Source of the DNA: Rhabditoides inermis
Lineage: Eukaryota > Nematoda > Chromadorea > Rhabditida > Rhabditidae
Direction: 5' to 3'
DNA length: 64,000 nt
Assembly: GCA_963966185.1 (NCBI GenBank)
Contig: CAWZYM010000111.1
Span: forward strand, 100,001-164,000
Below, in pieces: positions 35,163 to 48,897 of this stretch (the first letter of the stretch is position 1; every line of letters starts with the position of its first letter). The translations under genes and the position numbers were made by a program. The notes below the pieces were generated by a model that saw only the letters and a program-made list of their open reading frames with translations, had not been told where the DNA came from and searched no databases.

Positions 35163-36134
35163 TTATCCGAGCGCGGGCAGACGGGGCAGTTGTAGAGGCT
35201 GTATAGGGAACAGGTTGAGTCCGCCGAACGTCATCGGAGCGGCAGTTATTTGCTGAAATCGATTGTATTGATCGATTATCGATCGATTATCGATTGATTC
35301 TCACCACCGGCTGCTGGTTGTGGATATCGACGAGGGGCATGGCGGTGACCGCCTGCATTCCCGGCATAGGAGGGAACGTGTGCGAGGCTGGAAAGGGGGC
35401 GGAGTCAGAGGGGCGGGGCTTGCGGCACTCACCCATGGGAGGGATGCTCATCATCGGGGGCAGGGTGAAGGGCGCATGGGTGGGCATGGTGAGAGGAATG
35501 GGCGTGGCGGCAGTGGGCGGAGCCGGCGTCACCTGCGAGAGAAAATCTCTCCCTCTCTCTCTCTCCCTCCCTCTCTCCCTCTCTCTCTCTCTCTCTCTCT
35601 ACCTGCACTGGTCCGTGCACGGGAGCGTCTCCCTTGGGCGACTCGCTCTCCTTGCCCGCATTCTCCAGTGACAGCAGTGGCGCGGCGCGAGCCTGCGCGT
35701 GGCCCTGCGCCGGCGACTGCAAACAGAGCGCGCTCTCTCTCTCTCTCTATCTATCTCTCTCTCTCTCTCTATCATTCTCCATTATGCACTACTGTATGGA
35801 TAATAAACGTGTGTTGCAAGTGTCTAGTGTGATGTCTCCCCCTCCTCTCACCCACTTGTGATCTTCTGATCACAGTACTCTCTCCTCCCTCTACTGCGCT
35901 CCCCCTCCCACCCACCGATCCGAAGTTGAACAGGTTAAATATGGCGGACAGCGGGTTGCCAGCGTTCTGAGGCTGTTGTTGCTGCGGGAAGCCGCCCTGG
36001 TTGAATCCTGAAAACAAGAGACAAATTGATTTATTGAGTTATCGATTGATAATCGATTCCTCTCACCCTGCTGCTGCGGCTGCTGGAAGCCGTTCTGGTT
36101 CTGGAAGTGCTGCTGCTGAAATGGGATGGAGGGT

Positions 36135-36224
<90 letters not shown>

Positions 36225-39200
36225 CGCACGGTGAGTTGCATGTGCTGATTCCAGTTCTGCTGGTGCTGGTAGAACATCTGCTCCAGTGGCGAGCCCGACT
36301 GTAAGCAGCCGAGGACAGGTATTGATTATTGTGGATTATTGATTGATTTGGTTCGGCTCTCTCACCTGTCCACCCTGCTGTCCGAACTGACCAGGTTGTT
36401 GACCGAACTGTCCCTGAAAATACGATAGGGTTATTTCACAAGCTCTCTACATTCACAAAATGTGCCGGCGCAATAGCGCCGCTTGGTTTGTGTTAGTCCG
36501 ATACGCGCGCTGGATCGCGCAGTGCAAAAAGAATGCAATGCTTATTGATGTCAACAAGATGTGTTGATAGCTAATCTCACCTGCTGTCCCCCAAACTGTT
36601 GTTGTGTCTGGGGCAGCTGACCGAACGTGGTGCCCTGCTGGAACGACGGAGACGGCGGGATCTCAAAACTCCCCTATCATCGCCATCTATTCCAAAAAAA
36701 AAAAGAACAACATGTCGTATATATGTATTGTTATTGATATTTGTTATCGCACCCACCTGCTGCTGTTGCGACAGAGGCTGCAGCGGTGAGGAGTGCTGGA
36801 AAGTGGGCGGTATCAATGTGGGCGTGGCCTCAACAACTCACATCGCTCACTCCAATCGGCTCCTGTCCGGCGAGCGGCTTGTAGTAGCCAGTGTCGTCTG
36901 TGGGAGCAGCGTGCGCGTTGGCGTTCGAAGAGGGAAGCTGGGGAGAGGAGAATAGAGAGAGAGAGAGAGGCAGAGAGAGAGAGAGAGAGAGAGAGAAGGA
37001 GAGAGAAATGCTCACCCTTCCCTGTGGCAGGTCAGCATATGGGTTGTAGACCTGCGCCCTAGGGTAGCGCTCCTTGTAGTCGCGCTGCTGGTCCTGAACA
37101 CGGAAAGCGTTTCTCTTTCTCGTTTTTTTTGTCTCTCTCTCACACTTGAATTCTGTATATACATTACACGATGAAAAAATGAGAAAAAATGTTTTCGATA
37201 ATGTTTTGTTGAATCAATAAGAACATATTCCACGTTCATTCAAATAATTGTTTTGAGGAACTGTGAACTGACCAGGAAGTCGTCGTACTCCTCGACCTCC
37301 CTGAGGACGTTGTTGTAGAAGTCCTCCCGTCCGACGGCCGCCGGCTTCGGTCGGAACTGGAACGACGGGAACGAGGGCGCCGGGTTGGGAGGCGGAGGGG
37401 GAGGGGGAGGGGGAGCCTGCAATGGGATGGGGTGGACATTCTTGCTTCTGTAGCATGTGATAGTTTGCGATCAACCACACATGCCATTGCCGCAAGCCAT
37501 CTCCGACTTCCTCAGATCTGATATCTGCTTATTGCAAGTTTGTAAAAATAGAGCAATATCGCCGATGAACGGTACCTGTCTGTGCGGCTGGGGGCGAACG
37601 GGGGCGGGATGCGGGGGCGGCGGCGGGCGGCGCACCATCGTCACACGGTTGTTGTGCAACACCTAGGTGAATGGGGACGGTATAATATTACTTTCCTATC
37701 ATAGGCAATGTATTGTTGCCCATATTTCACGCGTATTCAATGCGATAGTAAACTATTATCATCTATACTAAACCGTTACTTACATATCAAGTTTGTCTAC
37801 AACTGACAACGCACGTAACGTGGTAGAAAGCCGAGAGAGTGTGTAGTCACAAGTATGACTGTCTGACCTGCTTGGGTTTCCTGTGCTGTACTGGCTGTAC
37901 TGGCGCGGGTTGGTGGGGTAGGAGGGAGGGGTGGCGGACGGAAGGCGCCGATCCCACGGGCGGCAGGCGGCGAGAAGAGGTGCGCTCTGCAAACAAACCG
38001 CCATTTCATATGCAAATCAAATTAAATAAAAGTACTATCCAGAATCGCTTGATCCTGCACATGTTGCTTGCATGAGAGAGGGTTTGGTTATTTGGCGCTG
38101 GGATTTTTTTTTATGAATGCGTTTATTTTCACAGCAAGGGAAAACGCTTGGCGATAAAAGGCAATTCTGAAAAACTAGGCTGACCAAAAAAAACTAGCAA
38201 GTGGTCAGGTACTTATAGGGAATAATATAATGCGTTCATTTGTCGAACCACTCATCTCCCGATTCCTATGTAGTTCCTAGTCATATCTGTGTGCACACAA
38301 AACACTGTGCGTGATCTCTCCCCTCCCCCACCTCCAATGTCCCTCCTGGCCGCCACCGGCTCGACCACCTGGGGAATCCTCGTCTCCTCCTCCTCCTCCT
38401 CCTCCTCGTTCGGCTCATTGTCAAGACGGGCCGCCGGCACCGGAGTCGGCTGCAACGAGTAATGGATAGAGACAACCATTCACAAAAAGTCGGAGGATTG
38501 ACCACGATGCACCTTATAACAGCTCTTATACATACAATTTCAACGACGGACCCAGACGGCGTGCATTATTCAACCAATCACTGACGCGTGAATAGACCCC
38601 GCCCCCACTAACCCCGCCCACTCACCTTCGGCTTGGTCTCTTTCTTCTTGGCGACGCGCAGCTCGGCGTCGTCGTAGAACAGGTCGTCCTGAATCAAGGA
38701 TTATCGATCAGTGACGTCACCGCGCTTTGACGTCACTACTATCTACTACGCACCGTGGCTTCACTGTCAATGACCGCCGCGGGCGACTGAGCTTCGCGCG
38801 CTACGCCAACGATCTACAATGTACTACCGTAACCCGAATAACCTAGACTACAGTAATTCTACAGTACACCTAACGTACCTCGTACTCCTCGATAAGGTCG
38901 GCCTCTCGTTTCACAGAAGAGGCAGGAGGGGCCGACTCGGATTCAAAGTCCCGGATCTTTGTGCCTTGGATCTAAAAAGAAGAAAGTAACACAATATCAC
39001 ATGCAAAGATGCCGATTACGAATGGAGTGTGACTATTTGCAGATTTTGCTAACACCAATAGCACCAACAATATAACACAAACCCAGCTTTTTCGAAAAGG
39101 TGCAAAATCTAATTTAGAAACTAAAATGCACACCTTGTTCCTCTCGACCATCTTCACCTCCTTGACGACCTCGAGGGACGTCGGCTTCTCCTCCGCCGCC

Positions 39201-39742
39201 TTCTGAAACATGCACGTCATCTATGACGTCATCTATACCGTCATCTATGACGTCATCTCTCACCCACCTCCTCCACCTTCTCCTCCTCCTTCTCCTCCTC
39301 CTTCTTCTCCACCTTGTCAGGGACGAACTCGCCGTTGTCGTCGTAGTGCCCGTTCTGACTGAAAAAGGGAAAGGAGATTAGTGATCACTGATGTAGTAAT
39401 CGTTGGGTTCACAGTTGAAAGAACGGAGTAAAGAGGAGTGTGAAATGGCTGCTAGCAAATATAGATGTGCAATAACGTGGAGGGAGAGAAGTGGTTGGAA
39501 AAGGGGAGAAGCAGTGGGACGAGACTGAGAGGGAGAGAGGTATGAATTAGAAATAGAACAGATAATTGGAGAAAGAGAGACTGACCGCTCGGGCATCGGC
39601 GGCAGCTCCGGCACCGGGTTCACCGCGTACACACCTCCTGCAACATCAGTAGATTCACCAAGAAAGCATGATAATCAACCGTTAATGAGAAATACGTGCA
39701 AAGAGATCATAAGTGTGTGTAGGAGAGTGTGCGGACAAGAAG

Positions 39743-39788
<46 letters not shown>

Positions 39789-40147
39789 AAGTGGAGGAGG
39801 TAAGAGGCTGACCGGCCATGGCTAGCGGCGGAGGCACGGTGGGTTTGGTGGGGCGGGACTTGCTGGGAGTGGTGGAAGGCGGCTGCGTGGAGGTCAGAGC
39901 CGCCATCACTGGAAGAGCATCTCTCTCTCTCCCTCTCTCCCTCTCTCCCTCTCTCCCTCTCTCTCTCCCTCCCTCCCCCTCTCTCTCTCCCTCCCTCTCT
40001 CTCTCTCTCACTACCCACCCTCATCGTGTGTCATGGGCAGAGGCGGCAGTCCGGCCAGCTTCGGTCGCCCCTCCAACTCTGCGAACCCCCCGATCTCACC
40101 TTTGGCAACCGCTTGCTGAACAAGTAAACAATAACAACAACAACAAT

Positions 40148-40185
<38 letters not shown>

Positions 40186-40329
40186 CCGCACCTGGTACTG
40201 TCCCAGACCGCCCAGGTTGCCGCTCTGCAGCAGTCGGTTGTACTGGTGGAGTTGACTGGGCCCGTAGAGAGTGGCCGACTGTGAGATGACAGCAGCCACT
40301 AGGGCAAGCAGCGAGCAGGGTAACCGCAT
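35163..40329 (-). CDS. Pro/Gln-rich secreted protein, complete gene
   Basis: About 22 short exons from a signal peptide (MRLPCSLLALVAAVISQS) at 40329 to the stop at 35165-35163. N-terminal mature part: YGPSQLHQYNRLLQSGNLGG, then EGRPKLAGLPPLPM. Middle part is acidic and charged: NGHYDDNGEFVPDKVEKKEE, KAAEEKPTSLEVVKEVKMVE, RDFESESAPP, READLIEEYE, DDLFYDDAELRVAKKKE. There follow Pro-rich blocks (APPPPPPPPPNPAPSFPSFQ, RRPPPPPHPAPVRP) and a short structured-looking helix EDFYNNVLREVEEYDDFL. The C-terminal third is Gln/Gly/Pro-rich. No Cys pattern or enzyme domain is visible, so it is probably an intrinsically disordered extracellular or matrix protein. Exon boundaries between 38.3 and 39.3 kb are approximate. 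GA, CT and AAC tracts occupy many introns. Confidence 0.65.
40132..40186. repeat. (AAC)n tract in the first intron of the Pro/Gln-rich gene
   Basis: AAC/AAT trinucleotide run directly 3' (minus strand) of the signal-peptide exon of the gene at 35163-40329. It gives a poly-N plus frame and a poly-L minus frame, both artefacts. Confidence 0.9.
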
Positions 40330-40641
40330 CGGAGTGAGCCCAAGTCTGACAAGGTCAATGTGGCTATAGGAAACATGAGAGACTGAATCGTAGCGAACGC
40401 GACATGTTTACACGTTTACAAATACAAATGGACTGCAATTTTACTTTCAGAAAGTGCATAGAAAACATCGTAGCGAAACGGTTTACACGTAAAATGACAT
40501 AGTGGTGGAGTGAAAGTGTTGTTGGTGTGATCACCGAAATTGCTCGGAAAGCGGAGGGCAGAAGAAGTTGTGATGGCAACAGATCCGAATCCTATTTACT
40601 GTCGCACCCTGGTGACGACAGCGGAGAGAGAGGAGAGAGAG

Positions 40642-40716
<75 letters not shown>

Positions 40717-41619
40717 GAGAGAGATGCGTGCAAGAACATGCTGCGCAGACATTACACGCGGATTCCACTGTTGATTCAGAACGGCGCCTTCTTTCGCATC
40801 GTTTTTGAACGAAATTCATAACCGTGAGCGATTCGCCATATTTCTGGCAGATCCAAAAAACCAAATCCCAAATCGATCAGAGAAGTGAACGGAACGTGAC
40901 AAGTTTCACATTTAAAAAGCGCGCGCCAAAATCTCCGGCACATCGGATCGATGCCGGGCATATGTGGATACACAGGGAACGGTTGAGATGGGAGAAAGCT
41001 GCGAGTGGATCGTCGGATGCCACCCAAGAACATTCCGATTTTCTTCGGTCACCATTATCGTTTTCGATTTCTCAGAGACACCAAGCTATACGAAAATAGA
41101 CACGCTTATCCATTAATCGCGCGCATCACCGCATTGTTAATGGAGAACCGTCAATGATTAATGATTACAGTAATCCCATCAAAAACAAAACGAATCTAGC
41201 CAGCTAGCTCCGGTTGGGCTGGGAAAACGAGGAATCGTTGAGTGTGTGATTGAGTGATTGTCGATTGTGGCGAATAATGCGCGAGAGAATCCCAAACGAG
41301 ACGCACACAATACACAAAACAAGAAGAAACCGTAAACAAACACATCCGTGGAGAGTGAAATATAGCAAATTGTCGCGAATAGCGACGCTCGGCCGGTTTC
41401 AAACGGCTAGCAGTTTTTTTTCGTCACTCACATTATACAGTCGATTCGACAATTACGCAAATAGCGGGTTTTGCATCTGATGTCTCCTATCTGATCTACT
41501 TTGAAACGACGTCTTTTCGCGCGTTTAAAATTATAAAAAAAAACATACATTGCACGCGACAAAATTCTAATCTACAGACGATCTACAGTGTCCTCTTACG
41601 ATAAGGTGACTAATTCCGT

Positions 41620-41663
<44 letters not shown>

Positions 41664-42820
41664 TCGGGGCAATCCTGTAGGTGAGTGATGTTCGATCTTC
41701 GCTTTGAAAGTGAGTGACGCGCGGGGGCAAAAAGGGAGAAAGGATGCGCATTCATACGTGAGACTCACAAAAAAGGGGACAGATTGGCATGACATGACAT
41801 ACAATAGACATAGTTCACTCTCACTCCATCCTTAGCCACGTCAAACCAAGCAGTTTCCCTTCTTTTAGAATCCAGATATCTGACTATGACAGAAGAGAAG
41901 TGGCAAGTTACAAGTACTATATAAATGGAGATCGGAAGAGAACAGACAACTCTCTCTGACAAGTGAGACATTCAAGTGTCTCCCCTAATAGTCGCAGATC
42001 CTCTCAAAAGAGGAGGAGGGGGATTTGTCGAGTTGACTCGACGATCAGATATACTAGTAGGGGACGAGGGAACCGGTATTCCGGCGGGTGTTGCAATTGC
42101 ACGAATAAAAGAGAGGAATTCAGGAAAGCTGGCTGGCAAAAGAAAAGCCGACGACAGCATAATCACCACTGCGAAATATCCAGATGAATTTCACGAGACG
42201 ATAATATTCCGGGCGCGGTCAGACAGTGGGGAAACAGCGCGGCATTTAGAGAGTGCCGAGATGAGAAAGTGGGGAAACAGCGGTGGCGATGGAGAGAGCG
42301 CAGCGCATGGCTGTATATTCGCGTGTGGCTGAAAGAACACGTTATGTTATCAAACGGGAGCGCGCGGCTGGATAACATGTGTTGGCACGCAGATTCCACA
42401 TAGGACATAGCTTTAAAAGCCTTCTCCACAGAGATGAGCAGATATTGATCCGGGCCTGTGAAAGCTCAAACTCAAACTCACAAAACAGACAACGCTAGGT
42501 AAGTGTGAAGGTTGGGAACTATGAAAATCTCCGCGTCTATCCATCTTGTGTCTTGTGGCAAGTGTGAATCCACACTGCCACTCGTTTTTTTTTTTGCTGC
42601 CAGACGCCAACGAAATCGAAATTCGAAACATAGACGCCGGATCGCCTTACAGTTACACCCCTTTCCGGCGCCAACTATGAATCATCCACCCCTACCTAAA
42701 CAGTTCGGTGGTTTACGCTTATGGTTTATGGGTGATCCTGCGGAACCTACAAGATTTATGTGTTTAGTTAGCTCGCTTCACTGCAGCGGATATGTATGGT
42801 GAAAGGACCGGACCGGTGTG

Positions 42821-42870
<50 letters not shown>

Positions 42871-44224
42871 ACTCCCTCAATTCACTTCCTCCGTCGTAAC
42901 CCACACTGTGCAACCGCAACTTCTCTCTGTGTTTTTTCACTAAACGTAAACGGAAAACGACGGTTTATGGAGTGAGACAAGATAGTCTCACTGTCAAAGT
43001 GCAAGCAATCGGCCTAGACAGTGCGGGGGATAGGCTATAGGATACAGGTTCGGACCGCGCACGTTCTCTTTTTTCGACTGTTGATTTAGGAGATTGAATG
43101 GCTTGGCACGCGTTTTTTTCATAGAAGCATAATCCAGATTATAGCAACACACATCCTAAAGAACGCGTCGCAGGAATAACAAGCTGGTTCACCGTCATAC
43201 AGTAACATGACATTTTTCAATACAGTACCAACACATTTGATTTGACAACAACAACACAGTAACAACAAGTGAGTGCGTAGAAAAGCATCAGGGCAGTATA
43301 AGAGGATCATAGGGAGTAATTCGAGTGGAAACAGATTGCGACAATAGTCGGCCGCCACGGAAGGACAATAGAAGGGGGGCGGACACAGAAGATGCGCCTA
43401 CCGGTTGCGCGATTACCACGTCTCGTTGCGCCATCTCCCCCCCCCCCTCCTCTCTATCTCTCTTTCTCTATCTCTCTCTCTCTCTCTCTCTCTGTCTTTT
43501 CTCTCTTCCTGCTTTCTCGGAACTATTTGGAACGGGATCCCCGTTATCTACTGTCTGCCCCGAGACTGTGGCTTTTGACTGGTTATGACACAACACACAA
43601 AACTTGCATGCTATCTATCTCATTCTCTCTCTCTCTCACCCGCTCAATCCACATTATATAATCTCCCAACAATCTATAATCCGCATTCTCGAGCCAAAGA
43701 AAACGAGACGCTGAACGAAACCACCATAACACACTCTACATTTATTGAGAACAAGAAACACAGACAAAAAACGAGATGTATAGATCGGGAAAAAGACTCA
43801 ACACCCACCGGTGTTGAGTCTTTTTCCCGATCTATACACAACTATGAGCACCATGATTCCCGTGTCTGATGTATCAGTACTGGCAACATAGTCAGAACCA
43901 ATCTCGCTACTCTCCCAGTACTCCCCTAAACACCGCATTTTACGGAGAGAAAACTAGTATTATACATTTATCCAGTTTCATAATGTCTGCAACAAAATCA
44001 ACAACGCATAACAACGAACAATTCACTGAGGGGATGTGAGGTCAGAAAGCGTATTGAGACCCATGCGTCAGTACTCGGAACAACGAAACCCACTGGACTT
44101 ATCAAATAAATCATGCACCACTCTCATTCAATGTACAGCACCAATCTGCGACTCCCGTTCGCGACATAAACAACAACACATGAACAAACAGAAACATCGG
44201 AAAGCACGGTGGTTCGGAAAAACC
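40330..44224. other. Intergenic spacer, 3.9 kb, no supported gene
   Basis: Upstream region of the Pro/Gln-rich gene and downstream region of the PC-esterase-domain gene. It holds GA tracts (about 40622-40723, 41622-41659), CT tracts (about 42822-42867, 43470-43493) and the perfect hairpin at 43777-43838. An open 118-codon frame at 41976-42332 (+) shows no signal peptide, domain or exon context and I leave it unassigned. Short palindrome-rich AT stretches suggest a promoter near 40.4-41.2 kb, but I cannot mark elements. Confidence 0.5.
43777..43838. repeat. Perfect 29-bp inverted repeat with a 4-nt loop
   Basis: TGTATAGATCGGGAAAAAGA... (43777-43805) is exactly mirrored at 43810-43838 around the loop CACC. 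There is not one mismatch in 29 pairs. Transcribed from either strand, it would fold into a 62-nt hairpin. It is not flanked by an obvious transposon. It could be a small-RNA precursor, a recent palindromic insertion or a transcription-stalling hairpin. Confidence 0.8.
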
Positions 44225-45372
44225 CTAGCCCAGCTCCGGGCTGTCCCCCTCCATCTCCTCCTCCTCCCCGTCCCACTCCTCCTCCTCCTCCTCCTCCCCG
44301 TCCCACTCCTCCTCCTCCTCCTCCCACTCCCTCTGCCGCTGCTCCTCCTTCCTCAGTCGGTCCTCCTCCCTCTTCTTCTGCTCCGTCTCCCTCCTCTGCT
44401 CCTCCTTCTTCCGCTCCTTCTCCACGTCCTCGTCGTTCATCTCCACCAGTTCTCTCGTCTCCTTCCCAGCCACCCACTCTGCCAGCAGAGCCTCCCTGTC
44501 TCCGCCCAGCGTGTACTCCTCCACCCCCGCACCCTCCACTCCGTAGAACTCGGCCAGGGCAGGAGGGTCGTTCAGCTGCAAACAAATCTCTCTCCCCCCC
44601 TCTCTCTCTCCATTCCTTTCTTTCTCTCCCTCCCGTCCCTCCCTCCCTCTCACCTGTACGAGCAGTCTGGCTCTCTCATGGATATGACTCTCGTCTTCCA
44701 GCCGTACTCCTTTGATGATCCATAGGGCCATTCGCATACGACAAATGTCCTGTAACCATGTCGTGTATCTAATGTGTTGCAAACATATGACCACATACAA
44801 GATTATGAACATATTTATTCAATCAGATGAGATTCCAGGTTTCAGTCAGTCTCCAATCCAAAACAAAATCGACACGTTCACCTTCTCGATGCGGTTGAAC
44901 GCGCTGCGCCGGTGGCTAGAGGTGGACTGGCTGAAACGGCAACTCTCTCTCTCTCTCTCTCTCTAACTCTCTCACACACTCTCTCTTTCTCTCTCTCCTC
45001 ACCCCGGCTCCTCCTTCAGCATCTGTGTCATCAGCTTGTCTCGCATCAACAGACGAAACTGCTGCGCGCGTAACTGGAACACAAGAGGGATGACCTCGTC
45101 CATCTCAATTCAGATCCTTGGTCACTCCATCTTACAAAAGACTGTTTCAGCCAATCCAGTCAGGTTATAGGAGCAATCGCTACTTCCACGTCTCTAATAA
45201 TGATTTAAAAAAAATCTCGACGCACCTCTGCGAATGGAACTTTGCAGGGGTCCTTTGTGTGCGGGTTGGAGACCTGGCTGTTCATGCACGAGAACACGTT
45301 CACGGCGCGGCTGCCCTCGCTCTGCTCATCCTCCAAGTCCAGCTCCTCCAGCCTCAAACAAACACACACACA

Positions 45373-45405
<33 letters not shown>

Positions 45406-46385
45406 TCCTATCTCTCTCTCTCTCTCTCTCTTTCCCTCTCTCTCTCTCTCTCCCCCCCCCCCCTCTCTCTCTCTCTCCCTCACCACTCCTCCATCTTCTC
45501 CTTGATATGCTCGGGCACAGGGACGCGCCACGCGAGCATAATGTGCATGAGGACAAACTGCAACACAAAAACAGTCCAATCCAACCGCTACAGTACTCTC
45601 GGGGCTACCGTAGTCCCCACCGTACATTGAGCATGAGCCGCGTGGTCGCCGAGTCCCAATGCACGCCGTCGTCACTGAAAAAAATGAAATTCGTAGATTA
45701 CATCAATGATATGTTTCAATGTGACTAGTAAACCAAAAGTCGCTAGCTGAAATCAATTTGACACCTCCCACGATTAGTATATGTATACGTGAATAGAAAC
45801 GGTCCTACATACTCCTTCCTCCCCACCCCAGCCCACCCACATACAACAACATAGGCCATTACATTTCTTACATCAACACCTATCCTCTCCCTCCCCCCAC
45901 CCACATCCTGTGCGTGGTGAGTGCGTGGTTCCTCATCAGGTATCCAATGTCGAGCACGTCGTATCCACACTCGCGGAAGATCTGCGCGATGCGGAAGTTG
46001 CCGTCCATCACCAGCGATCTACAATAGCAACATTTAAAATAGATAAGAACAGGGATAGTCGACACTTCGGTGCAAGTGTTACGTCGAAAGGACAACTAAT
46101 AAAAAGGACATCCAAAAAGCATTATCTTTTGTCTCCTTTCGACGCACCGGTATGAAAAGACTACAAAAGGATTTCAGCGGTACAAGAGCAAGCGTATCAC
46201 TTTGAACGGACAAATCTCAACAAATCCATGGTTACTGTATCCTGCATTACAGTAACCAAGTTCATACTACCGTACCCACCGGATCATCTTGTTGTTCTGG
46301 TGCTGCTGGTGGCCTCGGCGGAGGAACGAGTTGGAGTGCGCCTTCGGGGGAACGCACCACGGCCAGATCACGTACACCTAGGGGG

Positions 46386-46430
<45 letters not shown>

Positions 46431-46431
46431 C

Positions 46432-46499
<68 letters not shown>

Positions 46500-46509
46500 G
46501 AGAGAGAAA

Positions 46510-46546
<37 letters not shown>

Positions 46547-46547
46547 C

Positions 46548-46581
<34 letters not shown>

Positions 46582-46693
46582 GAGAGAGAGAGAGAGTCAC
46601 TCACCACCAGAGTGCTGGCCGGCAGTATCGCCTGCAGACGCCGCACCAGCATCGCAGCGCTGAACAATACAATACGCTTACTTGAACAAAATA

Positions 46694-46740
<47 letters not shown>

Positions 46741-48897
46741 GCACCGGCTGAGGTACTCGTTCATGCCCTGTTTCTCGGCCTCGTCACTGGCGCCCTTGGC
46801 CCGGTCGCTCTTCTCGTACGGTTGCAGCTGCGTCGGCTCAAAGTACCTGCAGAGACAGACAAGTCGATCCAAGGACCTTGTCTTCCTCAAGACCTTGAGG
46901 AAGGTCTTGACAAGTGTCCCGCTTCCACTTACATTCCTCGTATACAAGTATACGTAAATAGTGTAAACACTAATACAACTAATCATGTAGTTACTTATAA
47001 TTTATCAACTCATTTCATTTTTAGAACACTCAAGGAGTCGTATTGAACACAAAGTGCATCCCGTGTACTAAAATAGCTATGAAACTTACAATCTCGAAAA
47101 CTGAATGAAAACCCAAAAAACACTCTTCCCGGATATGGACTATGAGTCATGGACAAGAAATAACAAAAATGAAAAAACACCCCCTCCCCCTCACCTGGTG
47201 AGATCCCAGAGCACCGAGTTGAGCAGCAGCACGTCCGGGTACTCGTCGTTGACGAACATCTGCGCCAGCACCCGGTCCACGTCGTCCTTGAACACACTGA
47301 GAGCGCGTCAATCACCTACACAAGGGGGACGCACCGGGCGGAGAACATGAACTGGACGAGGTGCGTGTCCGTCTGGTACTCGCGCGCCTGCCGGAACACC
47401 CGGTCCTTGTCGAGGGGAGAGCAGTCCACCTGCAAGAGGAATCTTCTCGCTTCTCCTTCATCCCTTCCTATCATCAACTGTTTCTATCAACTACTTCATA
47501 TGATCGCAGAAAATAATCAGACAGTTCATTGTTCATTCTTACTGTTCTTATCACCACCATCATCTCCCCCAACTTCCCCTCACCAGTCCGTCTCCTCGGA
47601 AGCTGTTCTCGTTGTTGGCCTTGAGCTCCTGTGCGGTGAGCAGGCGCTCGTCCTCCAGAAACGAGATAAAGTCCTTGTACAGAGCGCGCATCACTGCAAT
47701 AGGGACAGGTCACAACGGATCCGCGCGCAACTCATCTTTCCCACAGAATCTTATGAGTTTGTCGAACGCGGTCACTTCCACAGGACGCTCACCATAGAAC
47801 GTGAAGCTATCACACAACACCACACTCTCAATCTCAACTAGGTAATGGGTCACTTAGGTAGTAGGGCATAGGTAAGTGGTAGGGAGATTACTGGGGTAGT
47901 TACTAGGTAGTCAGTCACTCACGCGAGTCTCCGATCATCATGACGTGCAGGTTGTGGAAGAGGGCCTTGTGCACCTGCGAGTCCAACACGAAGAAGTCGT
48001 CCAGCTGCTCCAGGTCCGCGTCCTGCGGGGGAGATGTGGGAATGGGAAATAAAGAAAGAGAAGAAGAAAGAGAAGAAAGAGAAGAAAGATAAGGAGAAAA
48101 GGGAGACCTGGTCGATCGCCTTCTCCTGTGGTTGGAAGAACGGAGGGCGCGGCGGCTCGTTCTGAAATCGTGACATAACGTCAACTCCCAGATTCCAACT
48201 GCATTCATATTGATATTGAACTCTAAACCAGGCTACTCGTATACAGCTTTAAACACCTTTTCTGTATCTTCGCCGTAGACGTGTTACCGTACTCCCAAAC
48301 CAAAACATGCACCTTATAAAAAATGAAGCTACAAAACATACGCAGCATATTCTCTACTAGATATTGGAAAGATCTCACATCTCACAATTAACTAATATAC
48401 AAAACTAAATACTGATAGAAACGGGTACGTCTACTGACCTGCGTCATCTCGTAGTTCTTATCTTCGCACGCAACGTCGTTCTCCGACTCCTCCGACGTGT
48501 CAGAATCCGAATAGTCCGAATTCTCGTCGTCGTCGCCGTCGTTTTCATCTCCGTCATCCTCAGTATCACTGTCCACGTCGATGACCTCCACTTCGTCCCT
48601 TTCACCATTCACACCAGGCTGCGGCAGCAGTGGAGGCGGGCCACTGCAATTTCGTTATCACGGTAACTTGATAATGCTACTCACGCGTCTCCGTTTCGCA
48701 GCACAGCGACGGGTGGAATGTCGGCCGGCAGCTGCTGGTCCATGTTGTCCTGCTCCATTCTCAGTCGGATCGCGAGATCATCTACTGCCGAGAAGCTATC
48801 CCTCCTCGCTCGCGGCTTCTTATACCTAATAAGCGCATTGATATAAATGAGAGTTCATATCAGTAACTAGAATAACATGAATGTACCGGCGAGACAT
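44225..48897 (-). CDS. PC-esterase domain protein (PCED1/FAM113 family)
   Basis: SGNH/GDSL-fold esterase-like protein, about 18 exons. The start MSRR (exon 48897-48887) splices to YKKPRARRDSFSAVDDLAIR. A long acidic segment follows (EVIDVDSDTEDDGDENDGDD). The PC-esterase domain reads NLHVMMIGDS, VMRALYKDFISFLEDERLLT, NENSFRGDG, DTHLVQFMFSAR, YPDVLLLNSVLWDLTR, MNEYLSR, VYVIWPWCVPPKAHSNSFLR, VMDGNFRIAQIFRECGYDVL and DGVHWDSATTRLML. GDS supplies the nucleophile Ser and DGVHW the Asp/His pair, so the catalytic set is intact. The C-terminus is a Glu/Lys/Arg-rich helix (DEDVEKERKKEEQRRETEQK) ending EEEMEGDSPELG. Mammalian PCED1A/B have no settled substrate. Order and spacing of motifs leave little doubt about family membership. 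Confidence 0.85.

Larger units (their letters stand above)
17478..36514 (+). repeat. Segmental duplication, copy B (about 19.0 kb)
   Basis: Direct repeat of 1685-17479, lengthened by insertions at about 22160-22455, 25354-27441 and 31917-34489. Gene order and orientation equal copy A. The offset grows stepwise along the block (about 15.7 kb at the esterase, 15.4 kb at the kinase, 16.3 kb at the membrane protein, 19.0 kb at the Pro/Gln-rich gene), which maps each indel. Confidence 0.9.

Noticed and set aside
41976..42332. 118-codon plus ORF in the spacer
   Set aside because: No signal peptide, domain, flanking exon or second copy to test selection.
46228..47046. 272-codon plus ORF rich in RE repeats
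   Set aside because: It runs antisense through PCED1-type exons and through GA microsatellites in their introns.
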